The notes under the pieces: generated by a model | Told to the model about the DNA's origin: nothing | The model's database searches: none | Seen by the model: only the letters and a program-made list of their open reading frames with translations | Shown: in pieces, positions 8,042 to 15,788 of the stretch | Position numbering within the stretch: position 1 is the stretch's first letter | Layout: each line of letters opens with the position of its first letter | Program-made: the position numbers and the translations under genes | Origin: Methylohalomonas sp964522485 | GTDB taxonomy: Bacteria > Pseudomonadota > Gammaproteobacteria > Methylohalomonadales > Methylohalomonadaceae | Direction: 5' to 3' | Length of the DNA stretch: 24,895 bases | Assembly: GCA_964522485.1 (NCBI GenBank) | Contig: CAZFUS010000032.1 | Span: forward strand, 1 to 24,895

Positions 8042-8094
8042 GCTCTGAAGCAAGTCCATCCAGGACTTTACGTCCCTGTGCCGCTACTCAGAGC
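8042..8094. repeat. Nested inverted repeat in the fdxA leader region
   Basis: GCTCTGA (8042-8048) is the reverse complement of TCAGAGC (8088-8094). Inside it AAGTCC (8052-8057) pairs with GGACTT (8063-8068) over a 5-nt loop. If transcription starts near 8123 on the minus strand, this lies in the fdxA 5' leader. No T-run follows, so it is not a plain terminator. Confidence 0.5.
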
Positions 8095-8096
8095 AC

Positions 8097-8126
8097 GAAA
8101 AATGAAAATGCGATTTTTCATTTTTC
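8097..8126. repeat. AT-rich hairpin, GAAAAATGAAAAT inverted
   Basis: GAAAAATGAAAAT is followed after GCG by ATTTTTCATTTTTC, giving a stem of about 13 bp with a single bulge. The units resemble the ATGAAAA heptads found at other sites in this window, so this may be a short relative of that repeat family. Confidence 0.45.
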
Positions 8127-8129
8127 TTC

Positions 8130-8157
8130 ATTTTCCAATCGTTTGCACGATTGTCAA
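8130..8157 (-). promoter_or_regulatory. Candidate fdxA promoter
   Basis: On the minus strand a perfect -35 TTGACA (8157-8152) is followed after 16 nt by GAAAAT (8135-8130), a 4/6 match to -10. Transcription would begin near 8123 and leave a leader of about 120 nt before the fdxA ATG at 8000. The 313-bp spacer between fdxA and mutS holds this, the hairpins listed separately, and no ORF I can support. Confidence 0.4.
8136..8153. promoter_or_regulatory. Palindrome between -35 and -10 of the candidate fdxA promoter, possible operator
   Basis: CAATCGT and ACGATTG are exact inverted 7-bp arms around TTGC. The 18-bp palindrome fills the promoter spacer exactly, the classic position for a repressor or a MerR-like regulator. 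I do not recognise the cognate regulator. Confidence 0.35.
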
Positions 8158-8178
8158 ATGGCTGACTTCCAGTACGGC

Positions 8179-8206
8179 GGAACCTCTGAGCCTGTTCAGA
8201 GGTTCC
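8179..8206. repeat. Perfect 11-bp stem palindrome
   Basis: GGAACCTCTGA (8179-8189) and TCAGAGGTTCC (8196-8206) are exact reverse complements with a 6-nt loop. No T-run follows on either strand. It could be a REP-like unit, an mRNA 3'-end stabiliser for mutS, or a protein-binding site. Confidence 0.55.
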
Positions 8207-8313
8207 ATACAGGTATGAATCAGCGCCCGTAATAATACCGCGGGCTGTTAGATTAAAAAAGAATCAATCCCTATATCCTTATAAACCGCGTGCCTTGAGT
8301 TGGCAGCGCGTAT

Positions 8314-10875
8314 TCAGAGCAGGTTGCGCAGTCTGTACAGTATTTGCAGGGCATCCCGCGGGCTGATGGTGTCCGGATCCAGGGATTCGACGAACTCGGC
8401 GAGCGGATGAGCCTGAGGCTGCCGGAACAGATCCGGTTGTATCTCGCCCGCCGCCGGGGTCAGGGTCCGGTCTTCCAGCTGCTCGAGCCGGGCGCGGGCC
8501 TGGTTCACCACGGCTGGTGGTACCCCGGCCAGCAGTGCGACCTGCAGGCCGTAACTGCGATCGGCCGGCCCTTCGGCAACGCTGTGCAGGAACACGATCC
8601 GTTCGCCATGTTCCACCGCTTCTACATGGACATTGGCCACACTCATGTGGTCGCGCGGTAATGCAGTCAATTCCATGTAGTGCGTGGCGAACAGGGCGAA
8701 TGCCCCGGTCTGGGTGGCGAGCTGTGCGGCACAGGCCCAGGCCAGCGCCAGGCCGTCAAAAGTGCTGGTGCCGCGGCCGATTTCATCGAGCAGCACCAGA
8801 CTTTGTGATGTCGCATTGTTAAGGATATTCGCGGTTTCCATCATTTCCACCATGAAGGTGGAACGGCCACCGGCCAGATCGTCGGCCGCACCGATACGGG
8901 TAAAAATCCGATCGATCGGGCCACAGTGGCAGCTGGCTGCAGGTACGAAACTGCCGGCGTGGGCCAGCAGAACGATTAGCGCGGCCTGGCGCATATACGT
9001 CGATTTGCCGCCCATGTTCGGGCCGGTGATGACCAGCATGCGGGTCTCGCTATCGAGTATCAGGTCGTTCGGTACGAACGGTTCGGTCTGCAGTTGCTCG
9101 ACCACCGGATGACGGCCGCCGCGAATGACCAGCCCCGGCTGGTCACTGAGTACGGGCCGGGCCAGCTCAAGACTTTCCGCGCGTTCGGCGAAGGCTGCCA
9201 GGGTATCGGTCCTGGCCAGTGCCGTGGCGGCGCACTGCAGGGCGGGCAGCCAGGCCGACAGCGCCTGCAACAGTTCGGCATATAATTGTCGCTCCCGCGC
9301 CAGCGACCGTTCACGTGCACTGAGAACCTTGTCTTCATGCTGTTTCAGCTCGCGGGTAATATAGCGTTCACAGGCCTTGAGCGTCTGCCGGCGCTGGTAG
9401 TCTTCCGGTACGGAGTCCGACTGGCTGCGGCTGACCTCGATGTAATAGCCATGTACGCGGTTGTAGCCCACCTTGAGCGTGCTGATGCCGGTGCGTTCGC
9501 GCTCGCGCCGCTCCAGTTGCTGCATGAAATCGCCGGCATCACTGCTGAGGCTGCGCAGCTCGTCCAGTTCGGCATCATGACCATCGGCGATAACACCGCC
9601 ATCCCGGATCAGTGCCGCCGGTTCCTCGGCGAGGGCATGCGTCAGCAACGCATGGATCGCGGGATCAATCTGCAGGGCGGTGGCCTGTTCATCCAGCAGC
9701 GGACATTCGGTGGCGGTCAGGTGCTGCTGCAGCGCCGGCAGCCTTTCCAGACCATCACGCAGCAGAACGAGGTCACGCGGCCGTGCAGTCCCCAGTGCGA
9801 TACGGGCAAGGATGCGTTCCAGATCGCCGAGATCCTGCAGCAGCGTGCGCAGATCCTGATAGTGGCGGTTGTCGAGCAAAGTGGCGACTGCCTGATGGCG
9901 TGCAGTCAGCGCTGTTTGATCGCGCAGCGGCCGCAATAGCCAGCGACGCAGACAGCGGCTGCCCATGGCGGTGAGGGTGGTATCCATGACGCGCAGCAGA
10001 CTGTGATCCCGCTTGCCGTTCAGATCCCGTTCGATTTCCAGGTTGCGCCGGCAGGTTGCATCCAGAATGATGCTTTCGGTCGCTATTTCCAGCCGCGGCG
10101 GCAGCAGGTGTGGCAGCGCAGCGCGCTGGGTTTCCTGGACATAGCGCAGTAGTGCGCCGGCGGCGGCTAGCGCCCGCGGTGCTGTGTCGCAGCCATAACC
10201 CGTCAGCGACTGTACGCCATATTGCCGGCAGAGCAGCGGCACAGCGGATTCATGATCGAAATGCCAGCCTGGCCGCTCGCAGCGTCCTGCCGAGGGCAAA
10301 GTCGGGTACTGCCCGGCCTGATCCTCGGCCAGCAGGATTTCGGCCGGCTGCAAGCGTTCCAGCTCCGCGGCCAGCGCCGCCGCGCCGTCCGGCTCGGCCA
10401 GCGCAAAGCGACCGCTGGAAAGTTCCAGGCTGGCCAGCCCGAAACCATCCTTTTCAACATGTATGGCGACCAGCAGGTTGTCGCAGCGGGCATCCAGCAG
10501 TGCCTCGTCGGTCAGGGTGCCGGGCGTGACGATCCGGGTGACGCGGCGTTCCACCGGTCCCTTGCCGGTGGCCGGGTCACCGATTTGATCGCAGATAACG
10601 ACCGACTCACCCTGCCGGACCAGCCGGGCCAGATAATTTTCCGCGGCATGGATGGGGACGCCGGCCATGGGTATCGGCTCGCCGGCCGAGCTGCCGCGGC
10701 GGGTCAGGGTGATATCGAGCAGGCGGGCGACCTTGCGGGCGTCATCGTAGAACAGCTCGTAGAAATCGCCCATGTGGAAAAACAGCAGTTGATTGGGGTA
10801 CCGGGCCTTGAGACCCAGGTACTGCTGCATGACCGGTGTATGTTGCACGGTCGCGACTGGAACGGTGTCAGTCAT
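8314..10875 (-). CDS. mutS: DNA mismatch repair protein MutS
   Basis: An 853-residue mismatch-recognition ATPase. The N-terminal mismatch-binding motif is present (Phe38-Tyr39-Glu40 in GDFYELF), followed by connector, lever and clamp regions. The C-terminal ATPase has Walker A GPNMGGKST near residue 614, Walker B LVLLDEIGRGTSTFDG and the FATHY box. The protein ends with the short helix-turn-helix/tetramer tail TISPRDALQILYRLRNLL. Length equals E. coli MutS. A TPR lipoprotein gene lies 21 nt upstream on the same strand, which suggests co-transcription, and fdxA lies downstream after a 313-bp spacer. There is no sign of decay or frameshift. Confidence 0.98.
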   Translation of the reverse strand: MTDTVPVATVQHTPVMQQYLGLKARYPNQLLFFHMGDFYELFYDDARKVARLLDITLTRRGSSAGEPIPMAGVPIHAAENYLARLVRQGESVVICDQIGDPATGKGPVERRVTRIVTPGTLTDEALLDARCDNLLVAIHVEKDGFGLASLELSSGRFALAEPDGAAALAAELERLQPAEILLAEDQAGQYPTLPSAGRCERPGWHFDHESAVPLLCRQYGVQSLTGYGCDTAPRALAAAGALLRYVQETQRAALPHLLPPRLEIATESIILDATCRRNLEIERDLNGKRDHSLLRVMDTTLTAMGSRCLRRWLLRPLRDQTALTARHQAVATLLDNRHYQDLRTLLQDLGDLERILARIALGTARPRDLVLLRDGLERLPALQQHLTATECPLLDEQATALQIDPAIHALLTHALAEEPAALIRDGGVIADGHDAELDELRSLSSDAGDFMQQLERRERERTGISTLKVGYNRVHGYYIEVSRSQSDSVPEDYQRRQTLKACERYITRELKQHEDKVLSARERSLARERQLYAELLQALSAWLPALQCAATALARTDTLAAFAERAESLELARPVLSDQPGLVIRGGRHPVVEQLQTEPFVPNDLILDSETRMLVITGPNMGGKSTYMRQAALIVLLAHAGSFVPAASCHCGPIDRIFTRIGAADDLAGGRSTFMVEMMETANILNNATSQSLVLLDEIGRGTSTFDGLALAWACAAQLATQTGAFALFATHYMELTALPRDHMSVANVHVEAVEHGERIVFLHSVAEGPADRSYGLQVALLAGVPPAVVNQARARLEQLEDRTLTPAAGEIQPDLFRQPQAHPLAEFVESLDPDTISPRDALQILYRLRNLL

Positions 10876-10896
10876 GAAACCGGATCATGGCGCCAT

Positions 10897-11433
10897 CTAC
10901 GAATCGTTTTCAAGCCGATTCTGATTTAACTGTCCGGTGTCATCGGCCCGCGGAATACTGGTAGCCGGCGCCGGCCCGGTACTTAACTCGCGCTCCAGCA
11001 GGTCCGTCACATTGTCGATAATGCTGCGGGCACGCTGATGAAGCGGATCTTCGGCCGCCGTGACCTGTTCCAGATACAAAAAACTGCGCGTCGCCTGACG
11101 CAGCTGCAGGATGCCCAGGTTATGCCAGGCTCTGGCATGTTCAGGCTGTCGGTTCAGGGCCTCGCCGTACGCGGCAAAGGCTCGCCCGGGCTGGTTCAGA
11201 TGGACATGAACATTCCCGAGCCGGTACCAGGGCTCGGCGGCATCCGGGTCGAGTTCAGTCAGCTCGCTGTACGCCCGTTCGGCACCCGGCCAGTCACCGG
11301 CCTGGTAGGCTTTATCGGCGCGCTGCTGTAATTCGACGATATCGGTATCGCTGGCAGGACGGATATTAAGTGATTCACAGCCACCGATCAGAAACAGGCC
11401 GATGAAAGTGAGGATCATGCCCAGACGCTGCAT
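10897..11433 (-). CDS. Tetratricopeptide repeat lipoprotein
   Basis: A 178-residue lipoprotein. The signal MQRLGMILTFIGLFLIGGC ends in lipobox LIGGC with Cys19. TPR-type repeats then span about residues 33-115 (ADKAYQAGDWPGAERAY, AEPWYRLGNVHVHLNQPGRA, ARAWHNLGILQL). The tail is Pro/Ala/Asn-rich. TPRs act as protein-protein scaffolds; the partner is unknown. The frame is open 28 codons further upstream, but the ATG at 11433 is preferred because GGAG lies 8 nt before it and it gives a proper lipoprotein signal. The gene precedes mutS by 21 nt, with no obvious functional link. Confidence 0.85.
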   Translation of the reverse strand: MQRLGMILTFIGLFLIGGCESLNIRPASDTDIVELQQRADKAYQAGDWPGAERAYSELTELDPDAAEPWYRLGNVHVHLNQPGRAFAAYGEALNRQPEHARAWHNLGILQLRQATRSFLYLEQVTAAEDPLHQRARSIIDNVTDLLERELSTGPAPATSIPRADDTGQLNQNRLENDS

Positions 11434-11622
11434 ACTGGATTCTCCGGGAAGAGGTCTCAGAATAAACTGGATTGAAATCAGCGCCACGTTACGGTGCTGA
11501 CGCGTTATACCGACCACAATAAATCAAACACTGCGTCGCGAGTTTAAACGGCGTGATTGCTGCCACCGGGTAGATAATCACATAGAATCAGCCATCAACC
11601 CGGGTGCCAGCAGGCAGCCTCT

Positions 11623-11940
11623 ATGCGGCCGACTGAACAGAACGTTTGCAGACTGCGTGCTGATTTCATGGCGGTCAGCATAGCTTTATCCGTCGGGCAG
11701 GGCCACGGCGGGCTGCGGGAGATGATATTCAATCGGGCACGGCTGATGGCCGGTGCCAACGGCGGTACGTTCGATGCGCAGGAGGCTCTGGCCACCGGCG
11801 ATCGACCTTACGAGGATGCAATGATGTTATTGCAGTTGCTGTATATTCCCGGGCAGATGACACTGCATAAAGATACCGAGCCGGCCCAGCTTGGCGGCAT
11901 CGGTTGCAAAGCCATCCTCGGCCATATCCCCCATCCTTGA
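11623..11940 (+). CDS. Unrecognised small protein upstream of prmB
   Basis: A 105-codon frame I do not recognise. By my hand count its codon positions have GC of about 64, 45 and 67 percent, the low second-position value expected of real coding sequence. The codon-aligned opposite frame is broken by stops. AGG lies 8 nt before the ATG. The protein is soluble, without signal peptide or membrane segment, with a Met/Leu-rich stretch near residue 70 (MMLLQLLYIPGQ). It ends at a TGA that overlaps a possible TTG start of prmB (TTGA), so coupling is possible. It could still be a chance frame or a remnant. Confidence 0.42.
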   Translation: MRPTEQNVCRLRADFMAVSIALSVGQGHGGLREMIFNRARLMAGANGGTFDAQEALATGDRPYEDAMMLLQLLYIPGQMTLHKDTEPAQLGGIGCKAILGHIPHP

Positions 11941-11960
11941 TCCAGACGCGGACAGAACCA

Positions 11961-12830
11961 GTGAAGCAGACGGTCCGTACCTGGGTGGAAGACACCGCCA
12001 GGCGCTTTGCCGCCGCGGATTTGTATTATGGTCACGGTACCGACAATCCGCATGACGAAGCGGTCTATCTGGTATTCGCGGCGCTGGATCTGCCGTTTGA
12101 CTGCTCTGAATCCAGACTCGATGAGCCGCTGGACGAAGCGGACTGCCGGCATCTCGAAACGCTGGTCCGCACCCGCATCGAAAAGCGTAAGCCGGTCGCT
12201 TATCTGGTGAACCGGGCCTGGTTCTGCGGTCTGCCGTTTTATGTCGACGAGCGTGTGCTGATACCGCGCTCACCCATCGCCGAACTGATCGAAACAGCTT
12301 TCAGCCCGTGGCTGGCCGCCGAACAGGTGACTTCGATACTCGATATCGGCGCCGGCTGCGGCTGTATCGCGGTTGCCAGCGCCCGCGCCTTTCCGCAGGC
12401 TTCTGTTGATGCTGTCGATAATGATCGCGACGCGCTCACGGTAGCACACCGCAATATTGAGGCGCACAAGCTCAGCGATCGAGTCACGGCCATCAAATCG
12501 GATGTGTTCAGTGCCCTGCACAACCGCCGCTACGATTTGATCATTGCCAACCCGCCTTATGTCGATGCCCCGGATATGGCGGAACTGCCGCCTGAATACC
12601 GGCATGAGCCAGCGGCGGCGCTGGCGGCCGGTGAAGACGGACTGGCGATTGTCGATCGGCTGCTGCGCGAGGCACGCAATCATCTGACCGACGGGGGTCT
12701 GCTGGTGCTCGAAGTCGGTAATTCCCAGGCGGCGCTGGAACAGGCCTGGCCGGCACTGCCCAAAATATGGGCCGAATTCCAGCATGGTGGCGACGGCGTC
12801 TGCCTCATCGAGGCCCGCGATCTGCCATAA
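11961..12830 (+). CDS. prmB: 50S ribosomal protein L3 glutamine methyltransferase
   Basis: SAM-dependent N5-glutamine methyltransferase that modifies a Gln in ribosomal protein uL3. Clear features are the N-terminal RRFAAADLYYGHGTDNPHDE, AYLVNRAWFCGLPFYVDERV, the SAM-binding ILDIGAGCGCIAV and the catalytic NPPY that binds the target Gln. GHGTDNP and WFCG separate PrmB from PrmC/HemK. The start is uncertain. GTG at 11961 is chosen because a GGA lies 8 nt before it, giving 289 residues. TTG at 11937, overlapping the upstream stop as TTGA, gives 297, and TTG at 11904 gives 308. E. coli PrmB has 310 residues, with about 27 residues before the RF motif. Confidence 0.93.
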   Translation: MKQTVRTWVEDTARRFAAADLYYGHGTDNPHDEAVYLVFAALDLPFDCSESRLDEPLDEADCRHLETLVRTRIEKRKPVAYLVNRAWFCGLPFYVDERVLIPRSPIAELIETAFSPWLAAEQVTSILDIGAGCGCIAVASARAFPQASVDAVDNDRDALTVAHRNIEAHKLSDRVTAIKSDVFSALHNRRYDLIIANPPYVDAPDMAELPPEYRHEPAAALAAGEDGLAIVDRLLREARNHLTDGGLLVLEVGNSQAALEQAWPALPKIWAEFQHGGDGVCLIEARDLP

Positions 12831-12856
12831 TGGCGGTAACAGACAGAATTGGAAAA

Positions 12857-12884
12857 ATACTGTCATGCGCCGGCCAGACAGTAT
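12857..12884. promoter_or_regulatory. Inverted repeat upstream of the soxYZ fusion
   Basis: ATACTGTC (12857-12864) and GACAGTAT (12877-12884) are exact 8-bp inverted arms around 12 nt, between prmB and the SoxYZ-fusion start. It could be an operator for the sulfur gene or a hairpin ending the prmB message. No T-run follows. Confidence 0.35.
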
Positions 12885-12959
12885 GAACAAAGGATGGGCG
12901 GGCCAGTCTTAGTTGGTACAAGCAAGTTTTTCAGGGGCTTGGACAGGTGGAGAAAGGTT

Positions 12960-13802
12960 ATGACTAGTACTATTTCTTACAAAGGGGTCGCAATAACACT
13001 GCTGACCGGGCTGCTGCTGGCGGCTTTCGCCATACAGCCGGCGCTGGCCGGTCCGGATGCCCGCAAGGAAGCCTCCCGCAAGGTCTGGGAAGATCAGCTG
13101 AAACCCGCCAATTTCCAGGATCGCGAGGTCAGGGAAGGAGCGGCCAACGATGTAATCGAAATCAAGGCGCCGTTTCGCGCCGATGATCCGACACTGGTGC
13201 CCGTTACCATTCATTCAAGACTCAGTGACGCGTCGGATCGTTACATCGAGAAGATGCATGTTTTCATCGACAAGAATCCGTTACCGCTGGTGGGTGTTTT
13301 CGATCTGACCAGAAAGAGTGGTAAAGCCGATCTGGCCATGCGGGTCCGCGTCGACGACTTTTCCTATATCCGGGTCGTGGCCGAGACCAATGACGGCGAG
13401 CTGTACATGGATCAAAACTTCGTCCGCTCGCTCGGTGGTTGTTCCGCACCTCCCGGCGAGGCCGCCGAGGAATCAAAAAATCACATGGGCGAGATTGCCG
13501 TGAAGACCATTGGTGAATTCAAACCCGGTGAACCGAATCTCGCGCAGTTACAGGTGCGTCATCCGAACGTCACCGGCATGGCCATTGACCAGCGCACCCG
13601 GGCACGCCCGCCGGCACACTTCGTCAAGCATGTTGAGGTCGAGTATGACGGCGAAAAAGTGCTGAGCGCGGATCTCACATTCGCCATCAGTCTGGATCCG
13701 ACCTTCCGCTTCTTCTTCATTCCGAAAGGCAAGGGCGAGTTCCGGATCACGGCAACCGATACCAAGGATCAGACCTGGGAGGAAACCATCCCGGTCGGTT
13801 GA
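12960..13802 (+). CDS. Fused SoxYZ sulfur-carrier protein
   Basis: A 280-residue periplasmic protein. The signal peptide ends near Ala30 (QPALA). A SoxY-like domain (about 33-165) ends in LGGCSAPPGEA with Cys161, followed by a SoxZ-like domain (about 172-280, with the immunoglobulin-like strands). In Sox systems SoxY carries the sulfur substrate on a cysteine in a C-terminal GGCGG arm and SoxZ is its partner. Here both are one chain and the cysteine loop lies between the domains. Cys161 is the only cysteine in the protein. The start chosen is the ATG at 12960, with GGAG 7 nt upstream and a normal signal peptide; the frame is open further up. It resembles the SoxYZ-like carriers described beside quinoprotein dehydrogenases. 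Its convergent soxC neighbours favour a sulfur role. Confidence 0.88.
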   Translation: MTSTISYKGVAITLLTGLLLAAFAIQPALAGPDARKEASRKVWEDQLKPANFQDREVREGAANDVIEIKAPFRADDPTLVPVTIHSRLSDASDRYIEKMHVFIDKNPLPLVGVFDLTRKSGKADLAMRVRVDDFSYIRVVAETNDGELYMDQNFVRSLGGCSAPPGEAAEESKNHMGEIAVKTIGEFKPGEPNLAQLQVRHPNVTGMAIDQRTRARPPAHFVKHVEVEYDGEKVLSADLTFAISLDPTFRFFFIPKGKGEFRITATDTKDQTWEETIPVG

Positions 13803-13837
13803 TGATTAGTTAATAGTCGATAGGGAATAGAAAAAAG
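13803..13837 (+). repeat. Heptad repeat array after the soxYZ fusion
   Basis: Five 7-bp units follow the soxYZ stop directly. They share an ATAG-like end: TGATTAG and TTAATAG first, ending in AAAAAAG, which merges into the terminator stem. This is the most diverged of the four heptad sites in the window. Confidence 0.5.
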
Positions 13838-13859
13838 CCCGTCTTATGACGGGCTTTTT
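13832..13859. terminator. Strong bidirectional intrinsic terminator
   Basis: AAAAAGCCCGTC and GACGGGCTTTTT form a perfect 12-bp stem over the TTAT loop, with A and T runs on the two sides. It lies between the ends of the convergent soxYZ fusion and cytochrome genes and can end transcripts from both. Confidence 0.92.
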
Positions 13860-13912
13860 ATTGTGAAATCAAGAATAGCCCCTGGTATCGATAATGCCGG
13901 GATCGGATTCAA

Positions 13913-14476
13913 TCAATTTGATGTATTCGCCGGATCTTCTGCCCATATATCAATAAAGCCATCTCTATTTGGCAGATCGATTTTCGGCAGCGCATCCTGA
14001 TTTATCGTCGCATCTTCTTCAATCACGCCATCGAGCGATAATAAGTAAGCTGTTAGCGCGTAGACTTCATCATTGGTGAGTGAACCGGGCTTGCCCATGG
14101 GTTTACTGCGGCGAATGAAATCGAACAATGTCGTGGCATAGGGCCAGAAGTTGCCAATCGTCTTCTGTGGATATTCGTCCGTCAGACCCATCTCGGCATT
14201 CGCCAGTCGATCACCACTGCCGCCGGCACCACCCGTTGCGTGGCAGGCGAGGCAATGTTGTTCGTAAAGTTTTTGGCCGGTTGCCACGTCGCCGCTGCCT
14301 TCCGGCAGATCGCGGCCGTCCGGAAACACGCTCAGATTCCAGCTTTTCACCAGCTTTTCCGGTGCCGGTTGTCCCAGAGCGGGCCCGGCGTCTTCAGAAC
14401 CAGCCGGAATCGATACCGTCGCCAGTATCAGTGCCAGTGTCGTTGTCCTGATCGTAAACATGACGGATTTGTCCAT
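13913..14476 (-). CDS. Monoheme cytochrome c, SoxD-like partner of SoxC
   Basis: A 187-residue exported cytochrome. A signal peptide (about 1-27) precedes a class I cytochrome domain with heme site CLACH (Cys75, Cys78, His79). Met127 in SKPMGKPGSL is the probable distal ligand, and YALTAYLLSL is the usual C-terminal helix. FDFIRRSKPMGKPGSL resembles the SoxD/sulfite-dehydrogenase cytochrome type. Paracoccus SoxD has two hemes and is about twice as long, so this is a short monoheme version. It would take electrons from SoxC. The start at 14476 has GAGG 9 nt upstream; ATG 14461 is an alternative. Either way the gene overlaps the 3' end of soxC by 68-83 nt in another frame. Confidence 0.85.
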   Translation of the reverse strand: MDKSVMFTIRTTTLALILATVSIPAGSEDAGPALGQPAPEKLVKSWNLSVFPDGRDLPEGSGDVATGQKLYEQHCLACHATGGAGGSGDRLANAEMGLTDEYPQKTIGNFWPYATTLFDFIRRSKPMGKPGSLTNDEVYALTAYLLSLDGVIEEDATINQDALPKIDLPNRDGFIDIWAEDPANTSN

Positions 14477-15755
14477 CCGGGGCCACCTCGAACGTGAGGA
14501 TGCCGTTGAAATGATAGAAGGCATTGTTGCCGCGTTCGGCGATCAGCGCCGTGCGCTCGGGTTGAACATAGCCGGTGTTATCAGTGGCGCGGGCTTTCAG
14601 CCGTACACTCTGACCGTCCCAGCGCCAGGGCAGCCGGAAACGGGTAAAGGCTTTCGGCAGTATCGGTTCGTCAAGCGCCGCTTCCGCCCAGCTCTGACCG
14701 TCATCGGCCGATACTTCGACTTTGGCGATCGTGCCGCGGCCGCTCCAGGCCAGACCCTTGATCTGATAATAGCCGGCACCGGGCAGCCGATGACCTGTGG
14801 CTGGAAAGGTGAGCAGGGCACGGGCATTGATGACAAAGGCGAACTGGCGCGCCTTGCCCGACGGCATCAGATCCGTGTAACGCGCGGTTTCGTTGCGCGC
14901 CATTACCGGCTGGTCACTGAGCATGAGCCGCCGTACCCATTTCACGTTCCGCACGCCTTCGAGACCGGGAATGACCACACGCATCGGATAACCGTTTTCC
15001 GGCCTCAGTCTTTCGCCGTTCTGATACAGCGCCAGTAACCCTTCTTCCATCGCCAGGTCCAGGGGAATGCTGTTCTGCATGGCGAAGGCATCGGCGCCTT
15101 CGGCGATCAGCCACCGGGCAGAATTTTTAATGCCGGCTTCTTCGAACAGAACGCGCAACGGTATGCCGGTCCATTCGCTGTTCGACACCAGACCGTTGAA
15201 GTAGCCGACCGCCGCCTGTGCAGGTGTTTCGTTCCAGGCGGCGTTGGAATTGCCGCCGCATTCGATGAAGCAGACACGCGACTGCATCGGATAGCGCAGC
15301 AGATCGGCTGTCGAAAACAGCAGTTCACTCTGTACCTGTCCATGGATCAGCAATTGGTGTTGCGCCGGGTAAATAGCAGGTACGCCATTGTGATGGCGTT
15401 CGAAGTGCAGGCCGTTTGGCACCAGCGTGCCTTCCAGCAGATGTAAAGGTGTCCATGAGACGCCGTTGCCTTCAACATCGGTATTACTCGATATCCAGCG
15501 GATGACCGCGTTTTCATGCCCGGAAGGCTGGCCGTAGTTGGAAAAAGGCTTTCCCGGCTCGTTCATCCACGGATTGCGTGGCGGAATATCCGGGGCAGCG
15601 TCGGCGATTGCTGTGGCTGGCAGCAGGGTGGCGAGCGCGCCGCCGGCACCGAAACCGAGGCCGTATTTCAGCAGCAGCCGGCGATCCAGCAGGCCGTTGC
15701 CAGCCACCGGCTCCAGTTCGGCGGCATCCGGACGGCGAGATATCGATTCGCTCAT
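14394..15755 (-). CDS. soxC: SoxC-like sulfane dehydrogenase, molybdenum cofactor subunit
   Basis: A 453-residue enzyme of the sulfite-oxidase fold. A Tat-type signal carries Arg25-Arg26 (DRRLLLKYG) and ends near Ala54. The molybdopterin domain contains CFIECGGNS, in which Cys166 is the expected Mo ligand. The ENGYPMRVVIPGLEGVRNVKWV block and the C-terminal dimerisation domain (KVEVSADDGQSW) follow. SoxC with SoxD oxidises the sulfane sulfur held on SoxY, releasing several electrons. AGGA lies 7 nt before the ATG. The thioredoxin-like gene lies 33 nt upstream and the cytochrome overlaps downstream, so the three form an operon. The last 20 residues are rich in Asp, Thr and Gly, look atypical, and coincide with the overlap. 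A sulfite dehydrogenase is the main alternative. Confidence 0.9.
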   Translation of the reverse strand: MSESISRRPDAAELEPVAGNGLLDRRLLLKYGLGFGAGGALATLLPATAIADAAPDIPPRNPWMNEPGKPFSNYGQPSGHENAVIRWISSNTDVEGNGVSWTPLHLLEGTLVPNGLHFERHHNGVPAIYPAQHQLLIHGQVQSELLFSTADLLRYPMQSRVCFIECGGNSNAAWNETPAQAAVGYFNGLVSNSEWTGIPLRVLFEEAGIKNSARWLIAEGADAFAMQNSIPLDLAMEEGLLALYQNGERLRPENGYPMRVVIPGLEGVRNVKWVRRLMLSDQPVMARNETARYTDLMPSGKARQFAFVINARALLTFPATGHRLPGAGYYQIKGLAWSGRGTIAKVEVSADDGQSWAEAALDEPILPKAFTRFRLPWRWDGQSVRLKARATDNTGYVQPERTALIAERGNNAFYHFNGILTFEVAPDGQIRHVYDQDNDTGTDTGDGIDSGWF

Positions 15756-15788
15756 GAATTTATCCTGTTCGCGCCTGGCCTGACAGCT

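Noticed and set aside
8225..8260. GC stem near a T-run as a mutS terminator
   Set aside because: On the mutS strand the T-run comes before the stem, not after it, so it does not fit an intrinsic terminator.
9286..9939. 217-codon plus-strand frame inside mutS
   Set aside because: It is opposite the conserved mutS core and is a shadow of GC-rich codon bias.
12270..12890. 206-codon minus-strand frame opposite prmB
   Set aside because: prmB is certain on the plus strand, and the minus frame has no domain or ribosome-binding site.
12849..12959. N-terminal extension of the SoxYZ fusion
   Set aside because: It would bury the signal peptide, lacks a Shine-Dalgarno, and overlaps the inverted repeat. 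The ATG at 12960 is better.
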